In this document: in pieces, positions 31,362 through 41,469 of the stretch
Numbering within the stretch: the stretch's first letter is position 1
Layout of the letters: each line of letters opens with the position of its first letter
Origin: Bacillus zhangzhouensis
GTDB taxonomy: Bacteria; Bacillota; Bacilli; Bacillales; Bacillaceae
DNA: 64,000 bases
Direction of reading: 5' to 3'
NCBI RefSeq assembly: GCF_000715205.1
Contig: NZ_JOTP01000011.1
Span: 1-64,000, forward strand
Translations under genes and position numbers: made by a program
The notes under the pieces: model-generated
Seen by the model: the letters and a program-made list of their open reading frames with translations, nothing else
Databases searched by the model: none
What the model was told of the DNA's origin: nothing

Positions 31362-32114
31362 GTGAAACGAGGAAAACGGCTTTGGCAACGGATGCTGACA
31401 ATCGTCTGTTTAGGTGTATTCATTTATAGCGGTACAGCCATCGGCTTAGAGCTCTTCGGCTATTATCAAAATCGTCAGGTGCTTGCAAAGGCCCAGACGA
31501 TGTATGGACAAGAGGAAGAAATGAATGGAAAACGGGAACCGGGAAAGATCCGTACGTCATTTGATGAGCTGCGAAAGGTGAATGACGACATTGTCGGCTG
31601 GATCAATATGAAGGACACGATGATTCAATACCCGATTGTTCAATCACGCGATAATGCATTCTACTTAACTCGTAATTATTTAAAGAACGACACCCGGGCA
31701 GGCAGTATCTTTATGGATTATCGAAACGACGTCCTACATGAAAGTCCAAATACAGTCGTGTATGGTCATCGGATGAGGGATGGATCAATGTTTGCTGGAC
31801 TCACAAACTATTTAAAAAAGGATTTTTTCAACGACCACCGGACATTTCAGTACGATACGCTGTATCAAAGCTACGAAGCGGAAATTTTTGCTGTGTATGA
31901 AACGACGGTCGACTTCGATTATATTCAAACCGATTTTCAGGATCTTGGCGAATATGCGCAATACTTGCAAGCCGTGCGTAAGAAGTCAATCTATCAAACG
32001 AGAACAGACGTGTCCACAGATGACCTTATCCTCACCTTATCGACCTGTGATCATGTGCTTGCACCTAAAAACGGGCGTCTCGTGGTACAGGCGAAGCTAA
32101 AGAAAGTTTACTAG
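31362..32114 (+). CDS. srtB: Sortase B
   Basis: A 250-residue class B sortase: N-terminal membrane anchor (residues 10-32), catalytic His in VVYGHRMRDGSMF near residue 130, catalytic Cys in LTLSTCDH near 228 and Arg in KNGRLVVQ near 240. The long helix between the beta strands typical of class B is present. Its substrates are presumably the two NPxTG NEAT proteins of this operon. Start GTG at 31362 behind AGGTGAGACA. Placed between the two haem transporters. Confidence 0.93.
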   Translation: MKRGKRLWQRMLTIVCLGVFIYSGTAIGLELFGYYQNRQVLAKAQTMYGQEEEMNGKREPGKIRTSFDELRKVNDDIVGWINMKDTMIQYPIVQSRDNAFYLTRNYLKNDTRAGSIFMDYRNDVLHESPNTVVYGHRMRDGSMFAGLTNYLKKDFFNDHRTFQYDTLYQSYEAEIFAVYETTVDFDYIQTDFQDLGEYAQYLQAVRKKSIYQTRTDVSTDDLILTLSTCDHVLAPKNGRLVVQAKLKKVY

Positions 32115-32132
32115 AAAAGGAGAGACAGACGG

Positions 32133-33071
32133 TTGAAATTTTCACATGTGATCGTGGCGGGAATCGTCTTGATGCTTCTCCTCGGAGGATGCAGTCAAGC
32201 AGCACCGGTAGAGAAAGGGAGCACGCAAGGAGCGCTGAAGATAAAGGATTTTGCCGACAGAACGTTGTCGTTTGATGAATCACCTCAACGTATCGTCTCG
32301 TTGTCGACTGGAGACATGAGCATTATTTATGCTTTAGGCGGTGAGGTTGTCGGCCGTCCAACGACCGATTTACCAGACAATTTACAAAAGGCAAAGTCCG
32401 TACAAACGATTGGCACAACGCATCAATATGATGTAGAGCTGATCACGAGTTTAAAGCCCGATGTTGTGCTTGGGAATGAACAATTAAACAGTAAGGACAT
32501 CTCTACGATAGAAGGAATTGGGTCACAGCTTCTTTTGACAAGCGCCAATTCAGTGAAGGATATCCAGCGTCAAATTTCGTTATTTGGTGATTTGCTCGGG
32601 AAGCAGCAAAAGGCAAAAGCACTCAATGATCAAATCGATCAGCGGAAAAAGCAGGTCAAGCCGCCTAAGAAAAAAGTGAAAACACTCGTTGTGTACGGTG
32701 CACCCGGCACATATATGGCAGCACTTCCCCATTCCTTAAGCGGGGATTTGCTACACATCGCTGGGGGGGCGAACATCGCTGAGAATGAACCGGCGCTCGA
32801 AAAATTCCCTCAATACGCTCAAATCAATGCAGAAAAGGTCATCGAAGCCGATCCTGATCTCATTCTGCTGATGACACACAGCAAACCAGAAGATGTGAAA
32901 GCGGGCTTTATGAGCGAAATGAAACAGAATGCGGCATGGCACGATGTGTCAGCTGTCAAAAATGGACACGTTGAGATTTTGCCTAGTGACCTATTTGGTA
33001 CGAATCCAGGCGCAGAAGTGATAAGAGCGATTGATGAACTAGAGAAGAGATTGAAGCGATTGTCATCATGA
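32133..33071 (+). CDS. Haem/siderophore-binding lipoprotein of ABC transporter 2
   Basis: A 312-residue class III binding lipoprotein (LLLGGC, Cys 20) with the usual PQRIVSLSTGDMSIIYALGGEVVGRP opening. The C-terminal lobe has LLMTHSKPEDVKAGF, where the His lies at the position of the haem-binding His of IsdE, so haem is the likely ligand. Related to but clearly different from the protein at 28671. TTG start after AAAAGGAGAGACAGACGG. Its permease overlaps by four bases. Confidence 0.82.
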   Translation: MKFSHVIVAGIVLMLLLGGCSQAAPVEKGSTQGALKIKDFADRTLSFDESPQRIVSLSTGDMSIIYALGGEVVGRPTTDLPDNLQKAKSVQTIGTTHQYDVELITSLKPDVVLGNEQLNSKDISTIEGIGSQLLLTSANSVKDIQRQISLFGDLLGKQQKAKALNDQIDQRKKQVKPPKKKVKTLVVYGAPGTYMAALPHSLSGDLLHIAGGANIAENEPALEKFPQYAQINAEKVIEADPDLILLMTHSKPEDVKAGFMSEMKQNAAWHDVSAVKNGHVEILPSDLFGTNPGAEVIRAIDELEKRLKRLSS

Positions 33072-34081
33072 AAATGAATGCAGAGTTAGATTTTCAAAAA
33101 AGACAATCTAGACGAAAGTGGCTTATACCGGGACTGCTTCTCTCTTTAGGTGTGGGCGCATGTCTAGGGCTTGCATTAGGTTCTATTCAATTATCGCTGC
33201 CGGATCTGATCGCTGCTTTGACGGGATCAGGACAGCCTGTTCATGAAAAAATCGTGATGGATTTACGGCTGCCGCGTGTCCTGATTGGTTTCATCGTCGG
33301 AGCCTGTCTTGCAGCATCCGGGGCGATTTTACAAGGAGTCGTCCGAAATCCACTTGCTGATCCTGGCATTATTGGTGTCACCGCTGGCGGCGGCTTGGCT
33401 GCTGTACTCAGCATGATTGTTTTTCCGCAATTTACGTATTTGCTTCCAGCCGCAGCCTTTCTTGGCGCTTTATTAGCGGCACTCGTTGTGTATGTGCTGT
33501 CATTTGATCAAGGGGTTTCGCCGCTTAAATTGATTTTGGCGGGAGTGGCAGTCAATGCTCTGCTTGGTGCGGTTATGAACGGGTTTATGGTGCTTTATAG
33601 TGAGCGGGTGCAGGCCGTTCTGCCTTTTTTATCGGGCGGATTAAATGGGCGGAGCTGGCATCATCTTAGCTTTGTGTCGCCATATGCGCTGGCAGGATTG
33701 TGTCTTTGTTTTTTTGCAATCAAGCCGGCAAATCTTCTCCTGCTTGGCGATGAATCGGCTCAGCTATTGGGCCTGAGAGTAGAGCGAACCCGATTTTTCT
33801 TAATTGTGCTGGCGGCACTTTTAGCTGGTGCGGCTGTAAGCGTGAGCGGCTTAATCGGGTTTGTCGGGCTTGTCGTCCCTCATTTTATCCGTCTTTTAAT
33901 TGGAGATGACTACCGGTATCTGCTGCCGATTTCGATGCTGGGCGGGGGCGTACTTGTGGTTTTTGCAGATACAGCGGCACGGGTCTGGTTTACACCGGTT
34001 GAATTGCCTGTCGGTATATTGCTAGCCTGCATCGGTGCACCTTTCTTCCTTTATTTATTAAAAAAGAAAGGGAGGGGTTAA
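33068..34081 (+). CDS. FecCD-family permease of ABC transporter 2
   Basis: A 337-residue permease with about ten membrane helices: [31 protein letters not shown] near residue 75 and [24 protein letters not shown] near 265. ATG overlaps the lipoprotein stop (ATGA), and the ATPase gene begins one base past its stop. Works with 32133 and 34083 as a second haem importer. Confidence 0.9.
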   Translation: MKMNAELDFQKRQSRRKWLIPGLLLSLGVGACLGLALGSIQLSLPDLIAALTGSGQPVHEKIVMDLRLPRVLIGFIVGACLAASGAILQGVVRNPLADPGIIGVTAGGGLAAVLSMIVFPQFTYLLPAAAFLGALLAALVVYVLSFDQGVSPLKLILAGVAVNALLGAVMNGFMVLYSERVQAVLPFLSGGLNGRSWHHLSFVSPYALAGLCLCFFAIKPANLLLLGDESAQLLGLRVERTRFFLIVLAALLAGAAVSVSGLIGFVGLVVPHFIRLLIGDDYRYLLPISMLGGGVLVVFADTAARVWFTPVELPVGILLACIGAPFFLYLLKKKGRG

Positions 34082-34082
34082 G

Positions 34083-35204
34083 TTGGATGTGATTGCAATG
34101 GATGACGTGAGTCTCAGTCAAGGGGGTTTTCGGCTGTCTTCTATTTCAGCAGCTGTTCCTAAGGGACGAGTGACCGGAATCATTGGACCAAATGGGTCAG
34201 GGAAGTCGACTTTTATCAAAGCGGCCGCACGCCTCTCGTCGATAGAAAGCGGCATGATTTACATTCACGATATACCGCAAAAAGAGATGACGGCGCAGGA
34301 GATTGCAAAGGAGATCGCTGTTCTCATGCAGACGAGAACGGCCATCCCATCTATGACAGTACGTGAGCTGGTCGCACTTGGACGCAGTCCGCATCGCTCG
34401 ATCTGGAAAAAGAGCTCGAAGACAGATCATGAAGCGATTGAGTGGGCGCTTGATGTGACGAATGCCCGCAGTAATGAAAACAGAATGCTGCATACATTGT
34501 CAGGCGGAGAAAGGCAAAAGGCGTATATTGCGATGGCGCTTGCTCAGAAGACAGAGACCATTATTCTGGATGAGCCCACAACTTATTTAGATATTGCACA
34601 TCAGCTTGAATTATTAGAGCTGCTTAAACAGCTGAATCAGACGCATGGGATCACCATTTTAATGGTTCTTCATGATCTGCAGCAGGCAGCAAAATATTGT
34701 GACCGCCTCATTGCGATGAAGCGTGGTCAGGTGCACCAAATAGGGTCACCAACAGAAGTATTAACAGAAGACTTTTTCAAAGAGGTCTTTGGGATTCATG
34801 CAGAGGTTCACTTGGATGGAGAGCATCCGCTCATCATCCCAATCGCTTCGATCCAACAACAAAAGGGAGATGAAAAGAACATGATCATTGTAAACAACCA
34901 AGTAAGAGTAGAAAAAGGCAGTGCCGAGCATCTTGTCAAACGATTTAACAAGCAGGGACAAGTTGAATTCATGGAAGGGTTTTTAGGTATGGAAGTATGG
35001 GTCACACAGCAGACAACAGATTACGATGAAGTGACCATTCATACCCGCTGGAACCGAAAGGAAGACTTTGTGAACTGGACAAAATCTCAGGCGTTTGGTG
35101 ATGCGCACGCTCATGGAAAAGCAAAACCTGAAGGGCTATTAAAAAACAAAATTACGTACTATGAAGTTCAAGTGACAAGACCTGCTTTACAGAAAAAAGC
35201 CTAA
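34083..35204 (+). CDS. Haem ABC transporter ATPase fused to IsdG-type haem monooxygenase
   Basis: A 373-residue fusion. Residues 1-255 form a FepC-type ATPase (Walker [10 protein letters not shown] near 34, signature LSGGERQK near 139, Walker [12 protein letters not shown] near 160). Residues 267-373 form a complete antibiotic-biosynthesis-monooxygenase fold of 107 residues, the length of IsdG. The IsdG catalytic triad is kept: Asn in MIIVNNQV, Trp in FVNWTKS and His in DAHAHGK. The frame is open across the join. ATG 34881 follows AAAAGGGAGATGAAAAGAAC, so a separate monooxygenase could also be made by internal initiation. The layout would couple haem import to ring opening and iron release at the membrane. 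Confidence 0.9.
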   Translation: MDVIAMDDVSLSQGGFRLSSISAAVPKGRVTGIIGPNGSGKSTFIKAAARLSSIESGMIYIHDIPQKEMTAQEIAKEIAVLMQTRTAIPSMTVRELVALGRSPHRSIWKKSSKTDHEAIEWALDVTNARSNENRMLHTLSGGERQKAYIAMALAQKTETIILDEPTTYLDIAHQLELLELLKQLNQTHGITILMVLHDLQQAAKYCDRLIAMKRGQVHQIGSPTEVLTEDFFKEVFGIHAEVHLDGEHPLIIPIASIQQQKGDEKNMIIVNNQVRVEKGSAEHLVKRFNKQGQVEFMEGFLGMEVWVTQQTTDYDEVTIHTRWNRKEDFVNWTKSQAFGDAHAHGKAKPEGLLKNKITYYEVQVTRPALQKKA

Positions 35205-35214
35205 ATGTCATTAC

Positions 35215-35247
35215 AGCGCTGCCGCCGAGGTGCAGCGCTATTTTTTT
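35215..35247 (+). terminator. Terminator of the haem operon
   Basis: An 8-bp stem, AGCGCTGC / GCAGCGCT, followed by seven T residues. Confidence 0.9.
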
Positions 35248-35377
35248 GCAGTTTTTTTCTTTCCGTCACATTTTTTTGACAAAGTATTCAAACAACTGAC
35301 ACAATACCATCCAAATTTTAGGTAAAATTTACTTTATTTTTGAAGCGTATGGGTGTAAAGTACAGGTATAAATAACT

Positions 35378-35455
35378 AACCGAGTGAAATTCAAGAGTAA
35401 ATTTTCACCGAGTGAACCATTTCAAACAGGCTATTGATTGTGAATTATTGAACAA
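35378..35455 (+). promoter_or_regulatory. cyd upstream region with candidate Rex sites
   Basis: TTGTGAATTATTGAACAA (35438-35455) matches the Rex consensus TTGTGAA-N4-TTCACAA at all but two outer positions. Partial copies occur upstream (GAGTGAAATTCAAG near 35382 and TTTTCACCGAGTGAACC near 35402). In B. subtilis Rex represses cydABCD when NAD+ is high and binds several sites here. The remainder of the 330-base gap from the haem terminator is AT-rich; I cannot place the promoter with confidence. Confidence 0.7.
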
Positions 35456-35534
35456 GTAATGAAGTTTTTGTGAAATGGTGAGCATAAAGATCTCGAATTA
35501 TTCGGCATGTGAAAGTAAGGGAGGATGTAAGGCT

Positions 35535-36950
35535 GTGAGTGAGCTGTTTTTAGCAAGATTTCAATTTGCCTCAACGACATTATTTCATTTTATATTTGTT
35601 CCTATGTCTATAGGTTTGGTGTTTATCGTCGCATTGATGCAGACCCTTTATGTCGTCAAGAAAAAAGACATCTATAAAAAGATGGCGAAGTTTTGGGGGC
35701 ACCTGTTCTTACTCAACTTTGCAGTAGGTGTGGTGACAGGGATTCTGCAGGAATTCCAGTTTGGGATGAACTGGTCAGATTATTCAAGGTTTGTCGGTGA
35801 TGTCTTTGGTGCACCGCTTGCCATTGAAGCGCTTTTGGCCTTTTTCCTTGAATCTACATTTATTGGCCTTTGGATATTCGGCTGGGATCGTCTGCCGAAG
35901 AAGATTCATTTATTGTGTATTTGGCTTGTTTCCCTTGGTACGATCTTTTCGGCGTTTTGGATTTTACTGGCCAACTCATTTATGCAGGAGCCAGTTGGAT
36001 TTGTCATGAAAAATGGCCGTGCAGAAATGAATGATTTTGGCGCTCTTGTCACGAATCCACAGCTCTGGGTAGAGTTCCCGCACGTTCTGTTTGGTGCATT
36101 GGCAACAGGTGCTTTCTTTATTGCAGGTGTTAGTGCCTATAAAATGATCAAAAAACAAGAAATCGCCTTTTTCAAAAAATCATTCCAGATTACCATGATC
36201 CTTGGTTTAATTGCTGGTTTAGGTGTAGCATTCACTGGACATGATCAAGCGAAGCATTTAATGAAATCACAGCCGATGAAGATGGCAGCAAGTGAAGCCC
36301 TTTGGAAGGATAGTGGAGATCCAGCGGCTTGGACGCTATTTGCTAACATAGACACAGATAAAAAAGAAAACTCTGCGGAAATCAATATTCCGTTTGCTTT
36401 AAGTTACTTGGCTTATTCGAAGTTTAGTGGAGATGTTCCAGGTATGCTGACACTTCAAAAAGAATATGAAGCCAAGTTTGGCCCGGGAGACTACATTCCA
36501 CCAGTGAAAACAACATTCTGGAGCTTTAGAATCATGGTCGGTGCCGGCATGCTCATGATTTTTGCTAGTATGATTGGCTTGTACTTGAGCTTTAAAAAGA
36601 AACTTGAAACGAACAAATGGTATTTACGCTTCATGGTAGGGATGATTGCGTTCCCGTTTATTGCAAACTCAGCCGGCTGGATTATGACCGAAATCGGGCG
36701 TCAGCCGTGGACCGTCTTTGGCATGATGACGACGGCTCAATCAATTTCACCAAACGTATCTTATGGCATGCTATTATTCTCAGTCATTAGCTTTACGACC
36801 ATTTATCTGATTCTTGCCATCTTGCTTGCCTACTTATTCATTCGAGAAATTAAAAAAGGTGCACATTCTGAAGAGAATACAGATCAAAAGGATGAAACGG
36901 ACCTGTCTACAGATCCATTTGATGGAGGCGCATATCATGGCATATCTTAA
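35535..36950 (+). CDS. cydA: Cytochrome bd ubiquinol/menaquinol oxidase subunit I
   Basis: A 471-residue subunit of the high-affinity terminal oxidase, carrying the b- and d-type haems. It is very close to B. subtilis CydA throughout, including the start MSELFLARFQFASTTLFHF with its haem-ligand His, the quinol-loop region near residue 250 and the GRQPW motif near residue 390. The GTG start at 35535 was chosen because the protein then begins like its homologues; the 20 codons upstream are leader. cydB overlaps its last 14 bases. Confidence 0.97.
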   Translation: MSELFLARFQFASTTLFHFIFVPMSIGLVFIVALMQTLYVVKKKDIYKKMAKFWGHLFLLNFAVGVVTGILQEFQFGMNWSDYSRFVGDVFGAPLAIEALLAFFLESTFIGLWIFGWDRLPKKIHLLCIWLVSLGTIFSAFWILLANSFMQEPVGFVMKNGRAEMNDFGALVTNPQLWVEFPHVLFGALATGAFFIAGVSAYKMIKKQEIAFFKKSFQITMILGLIAGLGVAFTGHDQAKHLMKSQPMKMAASEALWKDSGDPAAWTLFANIDTDKKENSAEINIPFALSYLAYSKFSGDVPGMLTLQKEYEAKFGPGDYIPPVKTTFWSFRIMVGAGMLMIFASMIGLYLSFKKKLETNKWYLRFMVGMIAFPFIANSAGWIMTEIGRQPWTVFGMMTTAQSISPNVSYGMLLFSVISFTTIYLILAILLAYLFIREIKKGAHSEENTDQKDETDLSTDPFDGGAYHGIS

Positions 36951-37953
36951 CGAGATTTGGTTTATTCTTGTCGCAGTATTGTTTGTTGGTTTTTTCTTCT
37001 TAGAAGGATTTGATTTTGGTGTAGGGATGTCCATGCAGCTGCTTGGAAAGGATGCGCATGAGCGCCGCATTTTAATCAATACGATTGGTCCTTTTTGGGA
37101 TGCGAATGAGGTCTGGCTGATTACAGCTGGTGGCGCTATTTTCGCTGCATTTCCTCATTGGTATGCCACGATGTTCAGCGGATACTATATTCCGTTTACG
37201 GTTCTCCTATTAGCGCTCATTGGGCGGGGGGTCGCCTTTGAATTCCGAGGGAAGGTTGAGAAAGCCTCTTGGATCAAAACATGGGACTGGGTCATCTTCT
37301 TTGGCAGTCTGCTTCCGCCATTTTTGCTCGGTGTGTTATTCACCAGTATTTTACGCGGAATGCCAATTGATCAAAGTATGAACATGTACGCTGGTTTCAC
37401 GGACTTTGTGAATCTTTATTCAGTGATCGGCGGGGTGGCAGTGACGGTTCTTTGCCTCCTGCACGGATTGATTTTCGTCACACTTCGTACAGAGGGTGAT
37501 TTAAGAAAGCGTGCAAGAAAGCTTGGTCAGCGTGTCCTGCTCATTGCATTGCCAGTGCTTGTCCTATTTGTCGGCGTGTCCATCATGGAAACAGACATTT
37601 ATACCGTGCGCCCGATCATCACCATTCCGTTAACCGTGCTGATTGTGGTTTGTTATGTAGCGGCTCTTGTCTTTATGAGAAAAGAGCGTGATGGCTGGAC
37701 ATTCTTATTCACAGGTGCGGGCATCATGCTGACTGTGACAATGCTGTTCACGGCATTGTTCCCGCGTGTGATGATTAGTTCGATCAACCATGCGTTTGAC
37801 CTCACCATTCACAACGCTGCATCAGGCTCTTATTCACTGACGGTCATGACGATTGTCGCCATTTCTTTGCTGCCTTTTGTGCTTGGGTATCAAATTTGGA
37901 GCTATTATGTCTTCCGTAAACGTGTAAGTGGTAAGGAGCCAATGACCTACTAA
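36937..37953 (+). CDS. cydB: Cytochrome bd oxidase subunit II
   Basis: A 338-residue membrane protein (MAYLNEIWFILVAVLFVGFFFLEGFDFGVG) with eight or so helices, the CydB partner of CydA. The ATG at 36937 has GGAGGCGCATATC before it and overlaps cydA by 14 bases, which ensures equal translation of the two subunits. Its stop overlaps the cydC start (TAATG). Confidence 0.96.
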   Translation: MAYLNEIWFILVAVLFVGFFFLEGFDFGVGMSMQLLGKDAHERRILINTIGPFWDANEVWLITAGGAIFAAFPHWYATMFSGYYIPFTVLLLALIGRGVAFEFRGKVEKASWIKTWDWVIFFGSLLPPFLLGVLFTSILRGMPIDQSMNMYAGFTDFVNLYSVIGGVAVTVLCLLHGLIFVTLRTEGDLRKRARKLGQRVLLIALPVLVLFVGVSIMETDIYTVRPIITIPLTVLIVVCYVAALVFMRKERDGWTFLFTGAGIMLTVTMLFTALFPRVMISSINHAFDLTIHNAASGSYSLTVMTIVAISLLPFVLGYQIWSYYVFRKRVSGKEPMTY

Positions 37954-39689
37954 TGGATAAACGTTTGCTTCAATTAAAAGGAATGAGAGGGCTTCTGGCC
38001 CTCTTAGGTATTGTGTCACTCATCCAAGGAGCAAGTATTATTTTCCAAGCACAGTGGCTGGCACATGCCATTACAACGCTGTTTGACGGGAAAAGCCTCT
38101 CGCAGGCAACACCATATGTCTTGCTGTTTCTTGCTGCCTTTGCGGTGCGGCACGGTCTCACCTTCATTCGAGAGAAAGTGATGTTCACCTACTCCTCCCG
38201 AATTGGAGCAGACGTACGGAAGCAGCTGTTAGACCAACTCTTTCGTTTAGGTCCAGCCTTCACAAAGAAAAAAGGAACAGGAAAGCTTGTGACATTAGCG
38301 ATGGAGGGAATTGCCCAATATCGTCAGTATTTACAGCTGTTTTTGCCGAAAATGGTGAACATGGCTGTTATTCCGGTGATGGTCCTCATTTATGTTTGGA
38401 CATTAGATGGAACATCTGCCGTTATTTTGATTGTGACGCTGCCAATTTTAATTGTTTTTATGATTTTGTTAGGTCTTGTTGCTCAGCGGAAAGCGGCCAA
38501 ACAATGGAGATCGTATGAGAAATTATCCAATCATTTTACTGATTCCCTCCGTGGTCTTGAAACGCTTCGTTACTTAGGTATTAGCAAAAAGCACTCTCGT
38601 AATATCGCCGAGGTGTCAAAGCGATATCGAAAGGCGACCATGAGCACGCTGAAGGTCGCATTTCTTTCATCGTTTGCCCTCGATTTCTTTTCCATGCTAT
38701 CGATTGCAACCGTTGCTGTCTTTCTTGGCTTACGATTAATTGAAGGAGAGCTTCTGTTATTGCCAGCTTTGACGGCGCTTATGTTGGCTCCGGAATATTT
38801 CCTGCCAGTACGTGAAGTGGGAAATGATTATCATGCGACGTTAAATGGAAAAGAAGCGAATGAGGCCATTCAGGTCATTTTAGAAGAAAAGGGCTTCCGC
38901 TCGCAGGAGACACAATCCGTGCAGCTGAAGCAGTGGAATGAACAAGCTGTGCTTACGCTGCAAGATATTTGTGTCCTGCATGATGAACATGCTCCTTATT
39001 CCATTCAGAATGTAGACCTCACTGTCAAAGGGAAGAAAAAAATCGGAATCATTGGTGCAAGTGGTTCGGGGAAATCGACGTTAACTGATGTCCTCGGAGG
39101 TTTTGTTGAACCGTCTTCAGGTCAAATCATGCTAAACGGCCAGCCGCTTGTTCATTTACAGATGAAAGAATGGCAAAAGGAAGTTGTCTATATGCCGCAG
39201 CACCCCTATTTGTTTCACATGACATTAAGAGAAAACATTCGTTTTTATGAACCACATGCAACAGACGAAGAAGTGGAAAGAGCTGTGCAGGAGGCTGGCT
39301 TATCTCAGCTGGTAGAAGAGCTGCCAAATGGACTGGATGAGGTCATTGGAGAACAGGGCAGAGGGCTAAGCGGGGGACAGGCGCAAAGAATTGCGCTTGC
39401 TCGGGCTATGCTGGGCCAGCGATCCATCATGCTGTTAGATGAACCAACGGCGCATCTCGACATTGAAACAGAGTATGAATTAAAGAAAACGATGCTTCCG
39501 CTGTTTGAAGATAAGCTCGTGTTTTTAGCGACACATAGGCTTCATTGGATGCCGGAGATGGATGAAATCATTGTCATGGATCATGGAACCATTGCAGAAA
39601 TGGGCACACATGAATCATTAATGCAAAGAAAAGGTGTGTACTATCAATTGGTACAAGAGCAAATGGGGGCGGTCACACATGGTCAGTAA
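37953..39689 (+). CDS. cydC: ABC transporter CydC for cytochrome bd assembly
   Basis: A 578-residue half-transporter: six membrane helices (residues 15-300), then an ATPase with GASGSGKST near 367, LSGGQAQR near 472 and MLLDEPTAHLD near 491. With CydD it forms the heterodimer needed to assemble cytochrome bd; in other bacteria the pair exports thiols and binds haem. Begins within the cydB stop codon. Confidence 0.94.
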   Translation: MDKRLLQLKGMRGLLALLGIVSLIQGASIIFQAQWLAHAITTLFDGKSLSQATPYVLLFLAAFAVRHGLTFIREKVMFTYSSRIGADVRKQLLDQLFRLGPAFTKKKGTGKLVTLAMEGIAQYRQYLQLFLPKMVNMAVIPVMVLIYVWTLDGTSAVILIVTLPILIVFMILLGLVAQRKAAKQWRSYEKLSNHFTDSLRGLETLRYLGISKKHSRNIAEVSKRYRKATMSTLKVAFLSSFALDFFSMLSIATVAVFLGLRLIEGELLLLPALTALMLAPEYFLPVREVGNDYHATLNGKEANEAIQVILEEKGFRSQETQSVQLKQWNEQAVLTLQDICVLHDEHAPYSIQNVDLTVKGKKKIGIIGASGSGKSTLTDVLGGFVEPSSGQIMLNGQPLVHLQMKEWQKEVVYMPQHPYLFHMTLRENIRFYEPHATDEEVERAVQEAGLSQLVEELPNGLDEVIGEQGRGLSGGQAQRIALARAMLGQRSIMLLDEPTAHLDIETEYELKKTMLPLFEDKLVFLATHRLHWMPEMDEIIVMDHGTIAEMGTHESLMQRKGVYYQLVQEQMGAVTHGQ

Positions 39690-41412
39690 AGGCTGGTTTA
39701 TACCTTATATCAAGGAGAATCAAAAGCTGTTTGCCTTGGTGCTTTTTTTAGGGGCCATTGCGGTGTTTTCTGCTTCTCTGTTGATGTATACGTCGGGATT
39801 TCTGATTTCAAAAGCCGCAACAAGACCTGAGAATATATTGATGGTCTACGTTCCAATCGTGGCTGTACGCACCTTTGGTATTTCACGTTCTGCTGCTCGT
39901 TATGCAGAAAGGCTGGCGAGCCATCAGCTCATTTTGACGATGATTGAAAAAATGCGGGTGCGTCTGTATGACATGGCTGAACGAAGTGCCAAACAAACGA
40001 AGCTTGGTACAGGAGAAATGCTTGGGCTCTTGTCAGAAGATGTAGAGAGATTACAGGATGCGTATTTAAAAACAATCTTTCCATCCATCGGTGCGCTGCT
40101 TTTATATGCAGCATCTATTGGGGCACTTGGCCTTTTCTCATGGCCTTTTGCCGGATTGATGCTGCTCTATATGGCACTTCTCGTATTTGTTTTCCCATAC
40201 GTCACAGTGCTTGTAAACAGGGCGAGACAAATACAAATGAAAAAAGGCAGAAATGAACTGTACAGCCATTTAACAGATGCGGTCATGGGCGTTAGTGACT
40301 GGCTGTTTAGCGGCAGACAGAAAGATTTTGTTAATCGCTATGAACAGAAAGAAGCGCAGCTGTTAGCGCTTGAAGCTGCTAAGCACCGGTTTACCCGTCT
40401 GCGCCAATTTTTTGCGCAGCTGATCATTGGAGGAGCAGTTATGCTTGTGGTGTACTGGAGCGGATCGGTCGTTCAGTCAGGCTCTATGTCACACACGCTC
40501 ATTGCGGCCTTTGTGCTTGTGCTGTTTCCGTTAACAGAAGCCTTTCTTCCGCTTTCAGATGCGGCAGGTGATATTCCTGTTTATCAGCATGCTGTTAGCA
40601 GATTACATCATTATGAAAAGCAGTCGTATGAAGGAGAATCAGAGAAGGAGTTAGTTGGTCAGTCAACCATTTCTCATGATCAAGCGATCTGTTTTGAACA
40701 AGTGTCCTTTGGATATGATGCGCATCAGCACGTGCTAAAGCACCTTTCGTTTTCGCTTAAACAAGGAGAATCACTCGCTCTATTAGGAAAAAGCGGTGCA
40801 GGCAAATCAACCATTTTAAAATTGTTAGAAGGGGCGGTCGTGCCAAATCAAGGTGCTGTCAGCATTCAGGGGAAACCGGTACAAAGCATTCAAGAGAACG
40901 TGTCAGCTTATGTGTCTGTCCTCAATCAACAGCCTTATTTATTCGATACGTCTGTTTTAAACAATATTCGCTTAGGGTCCCCAAGCGCGACAGAAGAGCA
41001 GGTGAAAGAAGCGGCGAGACAGGTGCAGCTGCACGATTATATTGAATCTTTACCAGAAGGCTATCACACAGGTGTACAGGAGACAGGAGTTCGGTTTTCA
41101 GGCGGAGAAAGACAGCGAATGGCGTTAGCTCGGATCTTGCTGCAAAACACACCGGTTGTAGTATTAGATGAGCCAACCGTCGGACTTGATCCTCGGACAG
41201 AGCGTGAATTGCTTGAAACAATCTTTCATGTGTTAAAAGGGAAAACCGTCATTTGGATTACCCATCACCTGACTGGCTGTGAGGCGTGTGACCGCATCAT
41301 GTTTATTGAAGATGGCCGCATTGAGATGCAGGGGAAGCATCAGGATTTACTGAGAGAAAACCCACGTTATCAAAGGCTGTATGAGATGGATCGTCCGTTT
41401 TCTACAATATAA
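39679..41412 (+). CDS. cydD: ABC transporter CydD for cytochrome bd assembly
   Basis: A 577-residue half-transporter paired with CydC. Membrane domain from residue 10 to 310, ATPase with GKSGAGKST near 370, FSGGERQR near 473 and VVLDEPTVGLD near 493. Start ATG 39679 overlaps the end of cydC by 11 bases; the longer frame runs into cydC. Last gene of cydABCD. Confidence 0.94.
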   Translation: MVSKGWFIPYIKENQKLFALVLFLGAIAVFSASLLMYTSGFLISKAATRPENILMVYVPIVAVRTFGISRSAARYAERLASHQLILTMIEKMRVRLYDMAERSAKQTKLGTGEMLGLLSEDVERLQDAYLKTIFPSIGALLLYAASIGALGLFSWPFAGLMLLYMALLVFVFPYVTVLVNRARQIQMKKGRNELYSHLTDAVMGVSDWLFSGRQKDFVNRYEQKEAQLLALEAAKHRFTRLRQFFAQLIIGGAVMLVVYWSGSVVQSGSMSHTLIAAFVLVLFPLTEAFLPLSDAAGDIPVYQHAVSRLHHYEKQSYEGESEKELVGQSTISHDQAICFEQVSFGYDAHQHVLKHLSFSLKQGESLALLGKSGAGKSTILKLLEGAVVPNQGAVSIQGKPVQSIQENVSAYVSVLNQQPYLFDTSVLNNIRLGSPSATEEQVKEAARQVQLHDYIESLPEGYHTGVQETGVRFSGGERQRMALARILLQNTPVVVLDEPTVGLDPRTERELLETIFHVLKGKTVIWITHHLTGCEACDRIMFIEDGRIEMQGKHQDLLRENPRYQRLYEMDRPFSTI

Positions 41413-41429
41413 ATAAAAGAAATGACAAG

Positions 41430-41464
41430 AACGTTCGGACAGGTGATCTCTGCCCGAACGTTTT
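41430..41464. terminator. Bidirectional terminator between cydD and pel
   Basis: A stem of 12 pairs with one mismatch (AACGTTCGG-A-CAG against CTG-C-CCGAACGTT) and T-rich ends on both sides serves the two converging units. Confidence 0.85.
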
Positions 41465-41469
41465 GTGGT

